Origin: Luteococcus sp038433135
Lineage (GTDB): Bacteria; Actinomycetota; Actinomycetes; Propionibacteriales; Propionibacteriaceae
Reading direction: 5' to 3'
Assembly (NCBI RefSeq): GCF_038433135.1
Contig: NZ_JBCDMV010000002.1
Span: forward strand, 62,001 to 126,000
Length of the DNA: 64,000 bases
The translations under genes and the position numbers were made by a program. Position 1 is the first letter of the stretch; each line of letters begins with the position of its first letter. Of this stretch, positions 51,652-60,453 are shown piece after piece. A model generated the notes under the pieces. That model had not been told where the DNA came from. It did not search any database and saw only the letters and a program-made list of their open reading frames with translations.

Positions 51652-51680
51652 GGTCGAGCCTGCCGAGGCCCCTCGATTGG
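51652..51680. repeat. REP-like GC-rich element
   Basis: GGTCGAGCCTGCCGAGGCC followed by CCTCGATTGG resembles the dispersed GTCGAG...CTCGA elements seen in many actinobacterial intergenic regions, and shares CTCGAC/GTCGAG cores with the inverted repeat at 12329-12401. It lies between tadA and tRNA-Ser. Confidence 0.35.
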
Positions 51681-51714
51681 CGAACACCCGGTGAACTGTG
51701 GCAAACTTTTCCGC

Positions 51715-51799
51715 GGTGACGTGTCTGAGCGGCCGAAAGAGCTCGCCTCGAAAGCGAGTGTGGTGAAAGCCACCGAGGGTTCAAATCCCTCCGTCACCG
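51715..51799 (+). tRNA. tRNA-Ser (anticodon CGA)
   Basis: The acceptor arm GGTGACG (51715-51721) pairs with CGTCACC (51792-51798). The anticodon stem CTCGC/GCGAG (51742-51746 and 51754-51758) holds CGA at 51749-51751, reading UCG. A long variable arm (TGTGGTGAAAGCCACCG) marks it as class II serine. The T arm is GAGGG-TTCAAAT-CCCTC. The CCA end is not encoded; the discriminator is G51799. Confidence 0.95.
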
Positions 51800-51806
51800 C
51801 AGATGA

Positions 51807-51840
51807 GAAGGCCCGGAATCCCTCAGGATTCCGGGCCTTC
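51807..51840. terminator. Perfect hairpin after tRNA-Ser
   Basis: GAAGGCCCGGAATCC (51807-51821) and GGATTCCGGGCCTTC (51826-51840) form a perfect 15-bp stem with a CTCA loop. It lies between the tRNA and the convergent flippase gene, so it can serve both directions. Confidence 0.8.
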
Positions 51841-51869
51841 TGCGTTGTCCAATCAGTACCCGGGGGCGC

Positions 51870-53516
51870 TCAGCCGGTGATCGTCCCCTCCACCGGCGCC
51901 CGCATTGCGCGCAGGCTGGCCCGCACGCGTCGGTAGACCAGCGGCAGGTAGATCCCCAGGAAGCTGAAGCCGCCCACGGCCAGGCCGATCATCGAGTCGA
52001 TCCGCAGGTTGCCGGTCAGCGTCAGGGTGTCGATCCAGCGGGACAGGGCCAGGCTGACCACGGCGGCCGGGATCGACGCCAGGGTGGCGGGCAGCAGGCT
52101 GGCGAAGATGTCGCGGACGCTGCCGCCGGTCTTGTGCACCGACCAGAGGAAGATCGGCAGCGCGACGACGACGACGGTGAAGATCTGGGCCAGGGCGGCG
52201 CCCTCGGTGCCCCAGGTGCGGGCCGCGAACCACGTCGAGCCGAAGAGCACGACCACCCAGGCGATGCTGGCCTGCAGCACGGCGCGGGAGTTGCCGCGGG
52301 CGTAGAGATAGCCGGTGAAGGTGTCGAACATCACCCGCACCGCACCGTAGATGCCCAGGATGGCCAGCAGCGGGACGGACCTGGCGAAGTCCGGGGTGTA
52401 GAAGAAGAAGATCACGTCATTGGCGAACAGCGCCAGCATCAGCCCGACGGGGAAGGCGATCAGCCAGGTCAGCTGCGATCCCAGCGTCAGCACCGGTTCC
52501 CGAGAGGACGGCTTGGTGTGCGCGAAGGCGGGGAGCGCCACGGAGCGGACCACCAGCCCGAAGACCGAAACAGGCCAGTTGGAGACATTCGAGGCCATCG
52601 TGTAGTGCCCCAGCCTCAGCGGGCCGAGCAGCGGGGCAACCACCAGCTTGTCCACATTGCTCAGCATCACCTGCAGCAGGTTGGAGCCGGCGACGGGCAG
52701 TCCGAAAGCCAGGGCGGAGCGCAGCACGGTGCGGTCCCAGCCGAGCCGGATCCGTCGCTTGGCGAAGAGGTAGAACAGGGTGACCTCCAGCGCCATCCCG
52801 CAGACGGCGCCGATCGGCAGCGCCAACACACCGATCCCGGTTCCGAGCAGCAGGCCCAGGATGATGGTGTTGCTGACCACGAAGTTGGCGATCAGGGCAA
52901 AGGACAGCCGACGTTGGTCCAACCGTCGGGTGAGCACGGCCTGCGGAACGATCGCCAGGCCGCCGATGAAGACCATCAGGGAATAGACCTGGAGCAGTCG
53001 GGTGGCGTCGACGGTGCCCAGGGCCCGCGCGATCAGGCCGCCGCCGACCAGCAGGACGGCCGCGCCGATGCTGCACAGGATCATCCCGAGGGTGGCGACG
53101 GTGGGCGCCTTGCGCTCCATCTCCTCCTCGCTGCCCCGCACCAGATCGGTGCCTAGCCCCATGTCGATGAAGGTGAGCAGCATCTGCCCGACGGTCATGG
53201 CGACGGCGAAGACGCCGATCCCCTGCGAGCCGACCAGGTTGGCCACCACGATGCCGATCACCAAGGAGCCGGCGCGGGTGATGATGTTGCCCAACATGCT
53301 CCACTTGGCACCCTGCGCCACCTTGGCCCCGAGGTTCTCGCCGGCGGACGGGGATGGTGCAGGCTGCGCGACGCCGTGACCGTCGGCGGCCCGTCGTGGC
53401 ACGCAGGCCACCGGGCTCAGCCGCGACTCATCCGGTGCCACCGGGTCTGCTGCGTCTGGCTCCAGCAATGCACGTCGTGCCCCCAGCCCCCCGGCCGGGT
53501 TTGCGGCGTCCCTCAT
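51870..53516 (-). CDS. Polysaccharide flippase (Wzx/MOP-family exporter)
   Basis: A 548-residue integral membrane protein with about 12-14 hydrophobic segments after a roughly 70-residue cytosolic N-terminus. KWSMLGNIITRAGSLVIGIVVANLVG and SNLLQVMLSNVDKLVVAPLLGP are typical of MOP-superfamily exporters of lipid-linked oligosaccharides. ATG 53516 has AGGAAG upstream; the conserved part begins near residue 49, so a later GTG start is possible. No glycosyltransferase genes are nearby, so the glycan is unknown. Confidence 0.85.
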   Translation of the reverse strand: MRDAANPAGGLGARRALLEPDAADPVAPDESRLSPVACVPRRAADGHGVAQPAPSPSAGENLGAKVAQGAKWSMLGNIITRAGSLVIGIVVANLVGSQGIGVFAVAMTVGQMLLTFIDMGLGTDLVRGSEEEMERKAPTVATLGMILCSIGAAVLLVGGGLIARALGTVDATRLLQVYSLMVFIGGLAIVPQAVLTRRLDQRRLSFALIANFVVSNTIILGLLLGTGIGVLALPIGAVCGMALEVTLFYLFAKRRIRLGWDRTVLRSALAFGLPVAGSNLLQVMLSNVDKLVVAPLLGPLRLGHYTMASNVSNWPVSVFGLVVRSVALPAFAHTKPSSREPVLTLGSQLTWLIAFPVGLMLALFANDVIFFFYTPDFARSVPLLAILGIYGAVRVMFDTFTGYLYARGNSRAVLQASIAWVVVLFGSTWFAARTWGTEGAALAQIFTVVVVALPIFLWSVHKTGGSVRDIFASLLPATLASIPAAVVSLALSRWIDTLTLTGNLRIDSMIGLAVGGFSFLGIYLPLVYRRVRASLRAMRAPVEGTITG

Positions 53517-53774
53517 CTTCTTCCTCTCCCCCGAGAATGGTGACTGTCAATGGTCAGCGGAACCGGCAGGGCCGTCGGGGGGACACGACCCAAACCCAAG
53601 GGTCGTGTGCAGCCCCGTCAGCCGTGACGCCCTGGCCCTGCCGTCATCAGACAGGCAACGCCTCCAGTATGGGGGACGAATGGGCCGGGAAAGAAGTTGA
53701 TGATGAATTTGGGGCCAATGACCAGTGAATGTCCAGCCCGCCGCTGGGCTTGTCGGCTCTGGAAGAATGGCCCC

Positions 53775-55271
53775 ATGCCGCCGATCGACTTCGCCCTGCT
53801 GGTGGGTTCGGTCGTCTCCCTGGTGGCGGTCTTCGCGGCCCGGCTGGGCTCCCGGTTGGGTTTGCCCGCCCTGCTGCTCTTCCTCTTCCTGGGCATGGCG
53901 ATGGGCAACAGCGGCCTGGGCTACGCCTTCAACGACGCCGATCTGGCGCACGGCCTGGGCTTCGCCGCGCTGGTCCTGATCCTGGTCGAGGGCGGCTTCA
54001 CGACGAAGTGGGCCAATATCCGCCCTGCCATTGGCGCCGCCGGCCTGCTGGCCACCCTGGGCATTGGGGTGAGCATCGGGTTGATGACCTTATTCGGTCA
54101 CTATGTGCTGCTGCTGCCGTGGGCGGTGGCCCTGCTGCTGGGCGCGGTCACCGCTCCCACCGATTCCGCGGCGGTCTTCGCGGTGCTGCGGGGGGTGCCG
54201 CTGCCCAGCCGGGTGCGGGCCGTGTTGGAGGCCGAATCCGGCCTGAACGATGCCCCGACGGTGCTCCTGGTGGGGGCGGCCTCCCAGCTGGCCCTGGGGC
54301 ACGCGCCGCAGGGGGGAACCTGGGGGCTGGCCGCGCTGGTGGCGGGGGAACTGGCCGGCGGCGTGCTGTTGGGGATCGTGCTGGGCCTGGCGGGTGTCGC
54401 GGTGCTGCGTCGGATCGCCCTGCCCTCGTCGGGGCTCTACCCGCTGGCTGCGATGGCCTGGGCGGTGGCCACCTATGGCGCCGGCGTCGGGCTGCACGTC
54501 TCCGGCTTCGCCGCCGTCTATGTCTGCGCCGTGGTGCTGGGCAATGGCAAGCTGCCGCACCGGCACGCTACCCGATCCTTCGCGGAGGGGATCGGCTGGA
54601 TCGCCCAGATCGGACTGTTCGTGATGCTGGGTCTCCTGGCCAATCCCGGGCGGATCAGCCAGCACGCCGTCTGGTCGGGCATCCTGGCCGGGCTCTTCCT
54701 CACCTTCGTCGCCCGCCCCGCGTCGGTCTTCAGTTCACTGAGCTGGTTCCGGATCTCGCTGAAGGAACAACTGTTCATCTCCTGGGCCGGGTTGCGCGGC
54801 GCGGTACCGATCATCCTGGCGACGGTGCCGATGTCGGCCCGGGTGCCCAATGCGGACCTGCTCTTCGACATCGTGCTGGTCTTCGTGATCGTCTTCACCA
54901 GCTTGCAGGGCCCGACGCTGCCGTGGGTGGGCCGCAAGCTGGGGCTGGCCGATCCCAATGCCGCCCGCGATGTGGACATCGAGGCCGCGCCGTTGGACAA
55001 GATCGCCGCGGATCTGTTGCAGATCAGGATTCCCGACGGATCGCTGCTCTCCGGCGTGCAGGTGCGGGAGCTGCGGATGCCGCGCAATGCGGTGGTCTCG
55101 CTGATCATCCGCGGGGAGCGCTCCTTTGCGCCACACGGTGACACCCGGCTCTACATCGGCGATGAATTGTTGATCGTCACCCCCGAACACCATCGGGCCG
55201 AGGTGGAGCGACGGATGACCGAGATCGGTCGGGGTGGCCGGCTGGCCCGCTGGAATGACGTCCGCGCCTGA
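53775..55271 (+). CDS. K+(Na+)/H+ antiporter with TrkA_C domain (NhaP2-like)
   Basis: A 498-residue CPA1-type antiporter. About 12 membrane segments fill residues 1-385, with the ion-site region VTAPTDSAAVFAVL and the following ESGLNDAP. After VGRKLGL comes a cytosolic TrkA_C-like domain (about 410-485: DLLQIRIPDGSLLSGVQVRELRMP, LYIGDELLIVTPEHH) that in relatives senses nucleotides. ATG 53775 is chosen; the open frame upstream shows no coding signature. It acts in K+ efflux and pH balance. Confidence 0.9.
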   Translation: MPPIDFALLVGSVVSLVAVFAARLGSRLGLPALLLFLFLGMAMGNSGLGYAFNDADLAHGLGFAALVLILVEGGFTTKWANIRPAIGAAGLLATLGIGVSIGLMTLFGHYVLLLPWAVALLLGAVTAPTDSAAVFAVLRGVPLPSRVRAVLEAESGLNDAPTVLLVGAASQLALGHAPQGGTWGLAALVAGELAGGVLLGIVLGLAGVAVLRRIALPSSGLYPLAAMAWAVATYGAGVGLHVSGFAAVYVCAVVLGNGKLPHRHATRSFAEGIGWIAQIGLFVMLGLLANPGRISQHAVWSGILAGLFLTFVARPASVFSSLSWFRISLKEQLFISWAGLRGAVPIILATVPMSARVPNADLLFDIVLVFVIVFTSLQGPTLPWVGRKLGLADPNAARDVDIEAAPLDKIAADLLQIRIPDGSLLSGVQVRELRMPRNAVVSLIIRGERSFAPHGDTRLYIGDELLIVTPEHHRAEVERRMTEIGRGGRLARWNDVRA

Positions 55272-55337
55272 TCAGCGCAGCGGCCAGGAGGGCTCGACGG
55301 GCGCGGCCTTCGTTGGTTTGATGGGGTGGTGCTGGGC

Positions 55338-55850
55338 TCAGCGCGCGGGCGTGGCGATCGGCGCGGGCAGGCACACCGTCGGGGTGTCCACCGCGATCGA
55401 GGACGGGGCCTTTGCGTTGAAACCGGTCTCCTTGTTGCCCACCAGCACCTCGACGGTGTGGTCGGCGCGTCCGTCGGCCTTCACCTCGGCACCCTTGAAG
55501 AAGCCGGAGACCAGCTTCACCTCGGGATTGTTCACGTCGGCGCCGATGATCTGGGTGGTGCTCACCTCGATGCCGGTATTGCCGGTCTTGATCACCTTGA
55601 AACCGGCGGCCTTCATCCGGGTGGCGACGGTACTGGCCAGCCCGGCCTTGGTGCCGCCGTTGAAGATCTTCACGCTGACGTGACCGGTGGTCAGCGCCTT
55701 GCCCACGCTCTGCTCCGTGCACGGGATCAAGGGTGCGGGCGGCGCGGGGGCAACCACGTTCTTGTACCCCCAGCGGGCTCCGAAGAACAGGATGCCGAGC
55801 AGCACCAGCAGTGTGATTGGCGTGCCGAACATGCGCACATACCGCTGCAC
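55338..55850 (-). CDS. LytR_C-domain membrane-anchored protein
   Basis: A 170-residue protein: one N-terminal membrane segment (residues 11-27, ITLLVLLGILFFGARWG), a proline-rich linker and a LytR/CpsA C-terminal-type domain (VSVKIFNGGTKAGLASTVATRMKAAGFKVI), probably extracytoplasmic. Such stand-alone LytR_C proteins are common in actinobacteria, commonly in the same neighbourhood as the next small gene. Cell-envelope role is likely; no enzyme activity is visible. Confidence 0.85.
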   Translation of the reverse strand: MQRYVRMFGTPITLLVLLGILFFGARWGYKNVVAPAPPAPLIPCTEQSVGKALTTGHVSVKIFNGGTKAGLASTVATRMKAAGFKVIKTGNTGIEVSTTQIIGADVNNPEVKLVSGFFKGAEVKADGRADHTVEVLVGNKETGFNAKAPSSIAVDTPTVCLPAPIATPAR

Positions 55851-55894
55851 TGTTGCTCCTGTCGTCGAAAGGTCAGTGAATTCCAGAGGAAATC

Positions 55895-56191
55895 CTACTT
55901 GAGTTCCAGCACTCGGGCATGCATCGTCTGTCGTTGTTGCAGCGCGGCGCGCAGCGCTCGGTGCAGACCGTCCTCAAGATAGAGCTCTCCGCGGTAGCTC
56001 ACGACGTGGGCAAAGAGGTCGCCATAGAAGGTGGAATCCTCCTCCAGCAGAGCCTCGAGATCCAGGGTTCGCTTGGTGGTGACCAGCTCGTCCAGGCGCA
56101 CTTGGTGGGGGGCGATGGCAGCCCACTGCTTCTGCACATAGCCATGATCCGGATAGGGACGGGATTCGCCAACTCGCTTGAAGATCACCAC
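55895..56191 (-). CDS. Conserved actinobacterial small protein (VapB-like annotation in relatives)
   Basis: A 98-residue protein with the highly conserved pattern VIFKRVGESRPYPDHGY, QVRLDELVTTKRTLDLEALL, STFYGDLFAHVV and GELYLEDGLHRALRAALQ. Near-identical proteins occur across actinobacteria and are sometimes labelled antitoxins of the VapB type, though no toxin gene is next to this one. GTG 56191 or GTG 56188 starts the protein. True function unknown. Confidence 0.8.
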   Translation of the reverse strand: MVIFKRVGESRPYPDHGYVQKQWAAIAPHQVRLDELVTTKRTLDLEALLEEDSTFYGDLFAHVVSYRGELYLEDGLHRALRAALQQRQTMHARVLELK

Positions 56192-56296
56192 TTGAGCTTA
56201 TCCGGCCGGGCCGTCAGCGGGCACTGCCCCACGCCATTGACCAGTTTCGGCTGGTCCGCGCAGGAATTGTCACAGGCATGTGCCACGCTTGGGGGC

Positions 56297-57871
56297 ATGA
56301 CTGATGCAGCAGCGAGCAACCCCGTCGAGACCATCACCACGGGCTACACCTTCGATGAGGCAGCCATTGATTTGGGCGTTCTGGCGGACGACGGACAACC
56401 CGTCCCCGAGGCGAAGGTTCGCATCCCCCTGAGCATGCTCAACCGGCACGGCCTGGTGGCCGGCGCCACCGGCACCGGCAAGACCAAGACCCTGCAGTTG
56501 ATGGCCGAGCAGATCAGCAATGCCGGCGTGCCGGTCTTCGCCGCAGACATCAAGGGTGACCTGTCCGGTCTGGCCAGCGCCGGCCAGAGCTCGGAGAAGC
56601 TGCTGCAGCGCACCCAGGCGATCGGGCAGGAGTGGCAGGGCGTCGCGAATCCCGTCGAGTTCTACTCGTTGGGCGGCGAGGGGCATGGCGTGCCGCTGCG
56701 CGCGACGGTGACCAGCTTCGGCCCGATCCTGCTGAGCAAGGTGCTGGGGCTGAACGAGACCCAGGAGAGTTCGCTCGGTCTGGTTTTCCACTACGCCGAT
56801 TCCAAGGGGCTGGCGCTGTTGGACCTGGCTGATCTGCAGACGCTGCTCACCTACCTGACCAGCGACGAGGGCAAGGCGGAGCTGAAGACCATCGGCGGGC
56901 TGTCGTCGACCACCGTCGGGGTGATCCTGCGCAACATCATCACCCTGGCTGACCAGGGCGCCGACGAGTTCTTCGGGGAGCCGGAATTCGAGACCAAGGA
57001 TCTGCTGCAGATCGCCCCCGACGGCCGGGGCATCATCAGCCTGCTGGAACTGCCCAACCTGGTGGACCGTCCGGCGCTGTTCAGCACCTTCCTGATGTGG
57101 CTGCTGGCCGATCTCTTCCACGACCTGCCCGAGGTGGGCGACGTGGACAAGCCCAACCTGGTCTTCTTCTTCGACGAGGCACACCTGCTCTTCGACGGCG
57201 CCTCCAAGGCCTTCCTGGATGCGATCGCCCAGACCGTGCGACTGATCCGCTCCAAGGGTGTCGGTGTCTTCTTCGTCACCCAGACCCCCAAGGACGTACC
57301 GGATGACGTGCTGGCCCAGCTGGGTTCGCGGGTGCAGCACCAGCTGCGCGCCCACACCCCGAATGACGCGAAGGCGCTCAAGCAGACCGTCGCCACCTTC
57401 CCGAAGTCACATTATGACCTGGCCGAAACCCTGCAGCAGTTGGGGATCGGCGAGGCGATCGTCACCGTGATGGATCCCGACGGTGCCCCGACGCCGGTCG
57501 CCTGGACCAGGATGCGCGCGCCGCAGTCGCTGATGGCGCCCACCCCCGACGCCCAGTTGGAGGCAACCGTCGCGGCCAGTCCGCTGCAGGCCAAGTACGG
57601 CACCGTGGTGAACCGGGAATCGGCGCACGAGATCCTGGCGGGCAAGATCCAGGCCGCGGCCGATGCCGCCGCCGCGGAGGCCGCGGCCAAGGAGCAGGCG
57701 AAGCTGGACAAGGCGCAGGCCACCGCCGAGCGGGCCAGCGCCCCGCGTGGCCGGGGCCGGGAAGAGAAGGGGATCGTGCAGCAGGTGGTGGGTTCGAGCG
57801 TCTTCAAGCAGTTCGCCCGCTCCGCCGGCCGGGAGATCGTCCGTTCGGTCTTCGGCACCCGGCGCCGCTGA
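56297..57871 (+). CDS. HerA-like ATPase (DUF853 family)
   Basis: A 524-residue P-loop ATPase of the HerA/FtsK branch. Walker A GATGTGKT (about residues 57-64), FAADIKGDLSGL, Walker B NLVFFFDEAHLLFDG, sensor FVTQTPKDVPDDVLAQLGSR and the arginine-bearing VQHQLRAHTPND. Residues 445-480 are Ala/Glu/Lys-rich and probably coiled coil, followed by a basic C-terminus. Members are taken to pump or thread nucleic acid; the cellular role is undefined. ATG 56297 is the first Met before conserved sequence. Confidence 0.9.
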   Translation: MTDAAASNPVETITTGYTFDEAAIDLGVLADDGQPVPEAKVRIPLSMLNRHGLVAGATGTGKTKTLQLMAEQISNAGVPVFAADIKGDLSGLASAGQSSEKLLQRTQAIGQEWQGVANPVEFYSLGGEGHGVPLRATVTSFGPILLSKVLGLNETQESSLGLVFHYADSKGLALLDLADLQTLLTYLTSDEGKAELKTIGGLSSTTVGVILRNIITLADQGADEFFGEPEFETKDLLQIAPDGRGIISLLELPNLVDRPALFSTFLMWLLADLFHDLPEVGDVDKPNLVFFFDEAHLLFDGASKAFLDAIAQTVRLIRSKGVGVFFVTQTPKDVPDDVLAQLGSRVQHQLRAHTPNDAKALKQTVATFPKSHYDLAETLQQLGIGEAIVTVMDPDGAPTPVAWTRMRAPQSLMAPTPDAQLEATVAASPLQAKYGTVVNRESAHEILAGKIQAAADAAAAEAAAKEQAKLDKAQATAERASAPRGRGREEKGIVQQVVGSSVFKQFARSAGREIVRSVFGTRRR

Positions 57872-57882
57872 CGTGGCCGGGA

Positions 57883-57917
57883 GCCCACCCGAGCTTGGCG
57901 AGGGGGCCTGGGTGGGC
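57883..57917. terminator. Weak hairpin between convergent genes
   Basis: GCCCACCC (57883-57890) and GGGTGGGC (57910-57917) pair across a 19-base loop in the 61-base gap between the HerA-like ATPase and the universal stress gene. No T tract; weak support. Confidence 0.35.
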
Positions 57918-57932
57918 CTCGGCGGACCGGGC

Positions 57933-58859
57933 TCAGTGTTTGGCGAGCAATTTCTTGTTCGGGAGCACCAGCACGGGGCAGATTGACGTCCGGGCGACGT
58001 GGGCTGCCGTCGAGCCGAGCAACAGACCGCCCAGACCGCTGCGACCACGCGAACCGACCACCAGCAGCTCCGACTCGTGGGAGGCATTCACCAGCACCTC
58101 GCCGGCATGGCCCAACGTGACTCGGACCTCCACCTCGAAGGACGGATTCTCGCCCACCTGGGTGCGGACCAGTTCCGCCAGATCCTGCTCATAGGTGTGC
58201 TGCACGGTCTCGAAGAGCTCCGAATCCATCGCGGGCATCCCCTCCACCACGGTGGGGCTGTACTCCCAGGAGTGGATCGCCAGCAGCCGTCCGCCGACAC
58301 GCTGTGCCTCCTCGATCGCGGCGTGCAGCGTGGCCGTCGAATGAGTGGCGTCGTCGACGCCCACCGCAATCGTGCCGGCGGCGCGCTCGTCGCGGGCCAT
58401 GCCCGTCTCCGGGACCACCACGACGGGGCAGTGGGCGTGGGTGATCAGGTGACGGGAGACCGAGCCCAGGGCCATCGCCTTGATCGCGCCCAACCCGCGG
58501 GTGCCCACCACGGTCAGCATGGCCGTCTCGCTGGCCTGCACCATGGCCAGGGCGGGTTCGGAATCCTCCAGCAGCAGGGCGACGATGTCCAGCCCCGGGT
58601 GCGCGGCGCTCACCTCGTGGGCCGCGGCATCCAGCCGTTCCCGGGCCCCGGCCACGATGCGCTCGGCGAAGTCGGTGGCATTTTGCCGCATCATCCTTCC
58701 CCGCGAGGTGGGGATCTGCAGCGGCGGGGTGGCCAGCAGCAGTGTCAGTCCCAGCCCCAGTTGCTCGGCACGGTGGGCAGCCCATTCGGTGGCGACGGCC
58801 GACTGGCCGGAGCCGTCGACGCCCACCACGACTCGTCCGGTGTGGTCAACAACGCTCAT
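57933..58859 (-). CDS. Tandem-domain universal stress protein
   Basis: A 308-residue protein with two UspA domains. Each has an ATP-binding G-2x-G-9x-G(S/T) motif: GTRGLGAIKAMALGSVS (about residues 119-135) and GSRGRSGLGGLLLGSTA (about 272-288). Both start with the VVVGVDGS- or IAVGVDDA-type strand. It resembles mycobacterial double USPs linked to dormancy and low oxygen. ATG 58859 follows GGAGCG. The 223-base gap upstream shows no other gene. Confidence 0.92.
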   Translation of the reverse strand: MSVVDHTGRVVVGVDGSGQSAVATEWAAHRAEQLGLGLTLLLATPPLQIPTSRGRMMRQNATDFAERIVAGARERLDAAAHEVSAAHPGLDIVALLLEDSEPALAMVQASETAMLTVVGTRGLGAIKAMALGSVSRHLITHAHCPVVVVPETGMARDERAAGTIAVGVDDATHSTATLHAAIEEAQRVGGRLLAIHSWEYSPTVVEGMPAMDSELFETVQHTYEQDLAELVRTQVGENPSFEVEVRVTLGHAGEVLVNASHESELLVVGSRGRSGLGGLLLGSTAAHVARTSICPVLVLPNKKLLAKH

Positions 58860-59082
58860 GGCGCACGCTCCTTTGCGTCCAGCGGGGCGTGCACCGGGCG
58901 ACGCCCTCACCAGCATTCTACCTAGTGAGCGAAGGAAAAGCGCTGAGAATTGGAGAAATTCACCCCAACTGCCGGTGGGGATGGACGCGTCGAAGCTGCC
59001 TGCTGCGACGGTCTTGCGATGAGCCGGTCAGTACCTGCGTCGGGCCATGCTCTCTGAACCGTGACCGCGGTGCCCCCGGGGC

Positions 59083-60453
59083 CTACAGGCGGGCCTGGGC
59101 CGGATCGGCAGCCACCAGATCGGAGATTCGCTGCGACTCCCGGGTCAGCGTCGCCACATCCATTGTCCCCTCCAGGAAGCTGTTCCAGAGCACTTGGTGA
59201 TCGTGGTTGGTGCCGTGGTGGCTGATGAAGCGCCAGCTGAAGACGTCTTCACCCGCGGCGCGCACCAGATCCAGCTGTTGGGTCAGCACCGGCCCGGGGA
59301 TGGCCGGCAGGGCATCGGTGCGGGTGGGGATCACCTGGTTCGTCTGGGCGAAGTGGCTGGCCGCGGCGCGTCCCAGGGCAACGCGGAGCAGGGCCTTGCC
59401 CGCTTCCGGATTGGTGGCCGCGGCGGGCGCCAGAAAGCCCTCGTCGGGGCCGGCGTGCAACGCGGCGGCGGGCAGCTTGGCCTTTCCGTCAAGCACCGGA
59501 TCCGGGGCCACGGAGAGTTCGAAGTCGTTGCCAGGGGCGATCTGCGCGCCGATCCAGGAGCCGCAGGGCACCAGCAGCACGCTGCGGTCGCTGGCCCACG
59601 CGGCCATCGCACTGCGCCAGGACCGCTGCGAGCCGCCGGGTTTCACGTAGCCGGCCCGGACCGCCTCCTGCACCGCGGTCAGCGACGCCTGCACCGCCGG
59701 CTGGCTCCAGGCCTTGGGCTCCAAGTGCTCCAGGGCCTGCAGGACCTCCGGTCCGCTCTGCTTGGCGGCCATCGACAGGGCCATCCGAAGGTAGGCGGTG
59801 GCGCCGTCGCGTCCCCAGCAGAAGAGAAAGCGCTTGTCCCGCTGGGCGCGTTCGCCCAGGGTCATCAGTTCGGGCCAGCTGGTGGGGGCGCGCCAGCCCT
59901 GCTCGCCGAACAGCTCGGCGGAGTACCACAGACCGTGCACGGTGTAGACGTAGGGAATGGCGACCAGCCGCTTGCCGACGGTGCCGGCGGCCAGGGTTCC
60001 GGGGCGCAGCAGCGAGCCGATCGGGGTGTTGCCCTCGGCGGTGGAGGCCGATCCGGCCAGCGAGGTCAGGTCCACCAGGTGCTGGGTCAGCTGGCCGACC
60101 GACAGTTCGTCGGAGCCGCCGTTGAAGACCAGGGAGGGGGGCCTGCCCTCGCTGAACCGGGTTGCCAGGGCGGCGGCCAGCTCGCTGGTTGAGTTGACCT
60201 GGGTGCGCAGCGCGGTGGTCTGCTCGCTGGCCAGCCGGGAGAGCTGCTCGGCCCAACTGACCGGATAGCGGCTGTCATCGGCCCACAATTCCACGTCGGT
60301 TCCGTTGGTCACCGGTTCGGGGGAACGGCTGGTGGCGCTGGGGCTCTGCGACGGGCTGCTGCCCGGCGTGCTGGGGGTGCTGTCGCAACCGGTCAGGGCG
60401 GAGCCGGCCGCGGCCAGCCCGACGGCCTGCAGGAGCTGGCGTCGGCGGATCAC
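59083..60453 (-). CDS. Extracellular solute-binding lipoprotein (family 1), orphan
   Basis: A 456-residue secreted binding protein. The N-terminus has RRRQLLQ, possibly a twin-arginine signal, and lipobox LTGC with the lipid-modified Cys near residue 23; a Ser/Pro/Thr-rich linker follows. The mature part (DVELWADDSRYPVSW, YTVHGLWYSAELFGEQGWRAPTSWPEL) is typical of sugar-type ABC binding proteins. No permease or ATPase gene is next to it. GTG 60453 overlaps the stop of the upstream HTH gene (GTGA); GTG 60462 is an alternative three codons upstream. Confidence 0.85.
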   Translation of the reverse strand: MIRRRQLLQAVGLAAAGSALTGCDSTPSTPGSSPSQSPSATSRSPEPVTNGTDVELWADDSRYPVSWAEQLSRLASEQTTALRTQVNSTSELAAALATRFSEGRPPSLVFNGGSDELSVGQLTQHLVDLTSLAGSASTAEGNTPIGSLLRPGTLAAGTVGKRLVAIPYVYTVHGLWYSAELFGEQGWRAPTSWPELMTLGERAQRDKRFLFCWGRDGATAYLRMALSMAAKQSGPEVLQALEHLEPKAWSQPAVQASLTAVQEAVRAGYVKPGGSQRSWRSAMAAWASDRSVLLVPCGSWIGAQIAPGNDFELSVAPDPVLDGKAKLPAAALHAGPDEGFLAPAAATNPEAGKALLRVALGRAAASHFAQTNQVIPTRTDALPAIPGPVLTQQLDLVRAAGEDVFSWRFISHHGTNHDHQVLWNSFLEGTMDVATLTRESQRISDLVAADPAQARL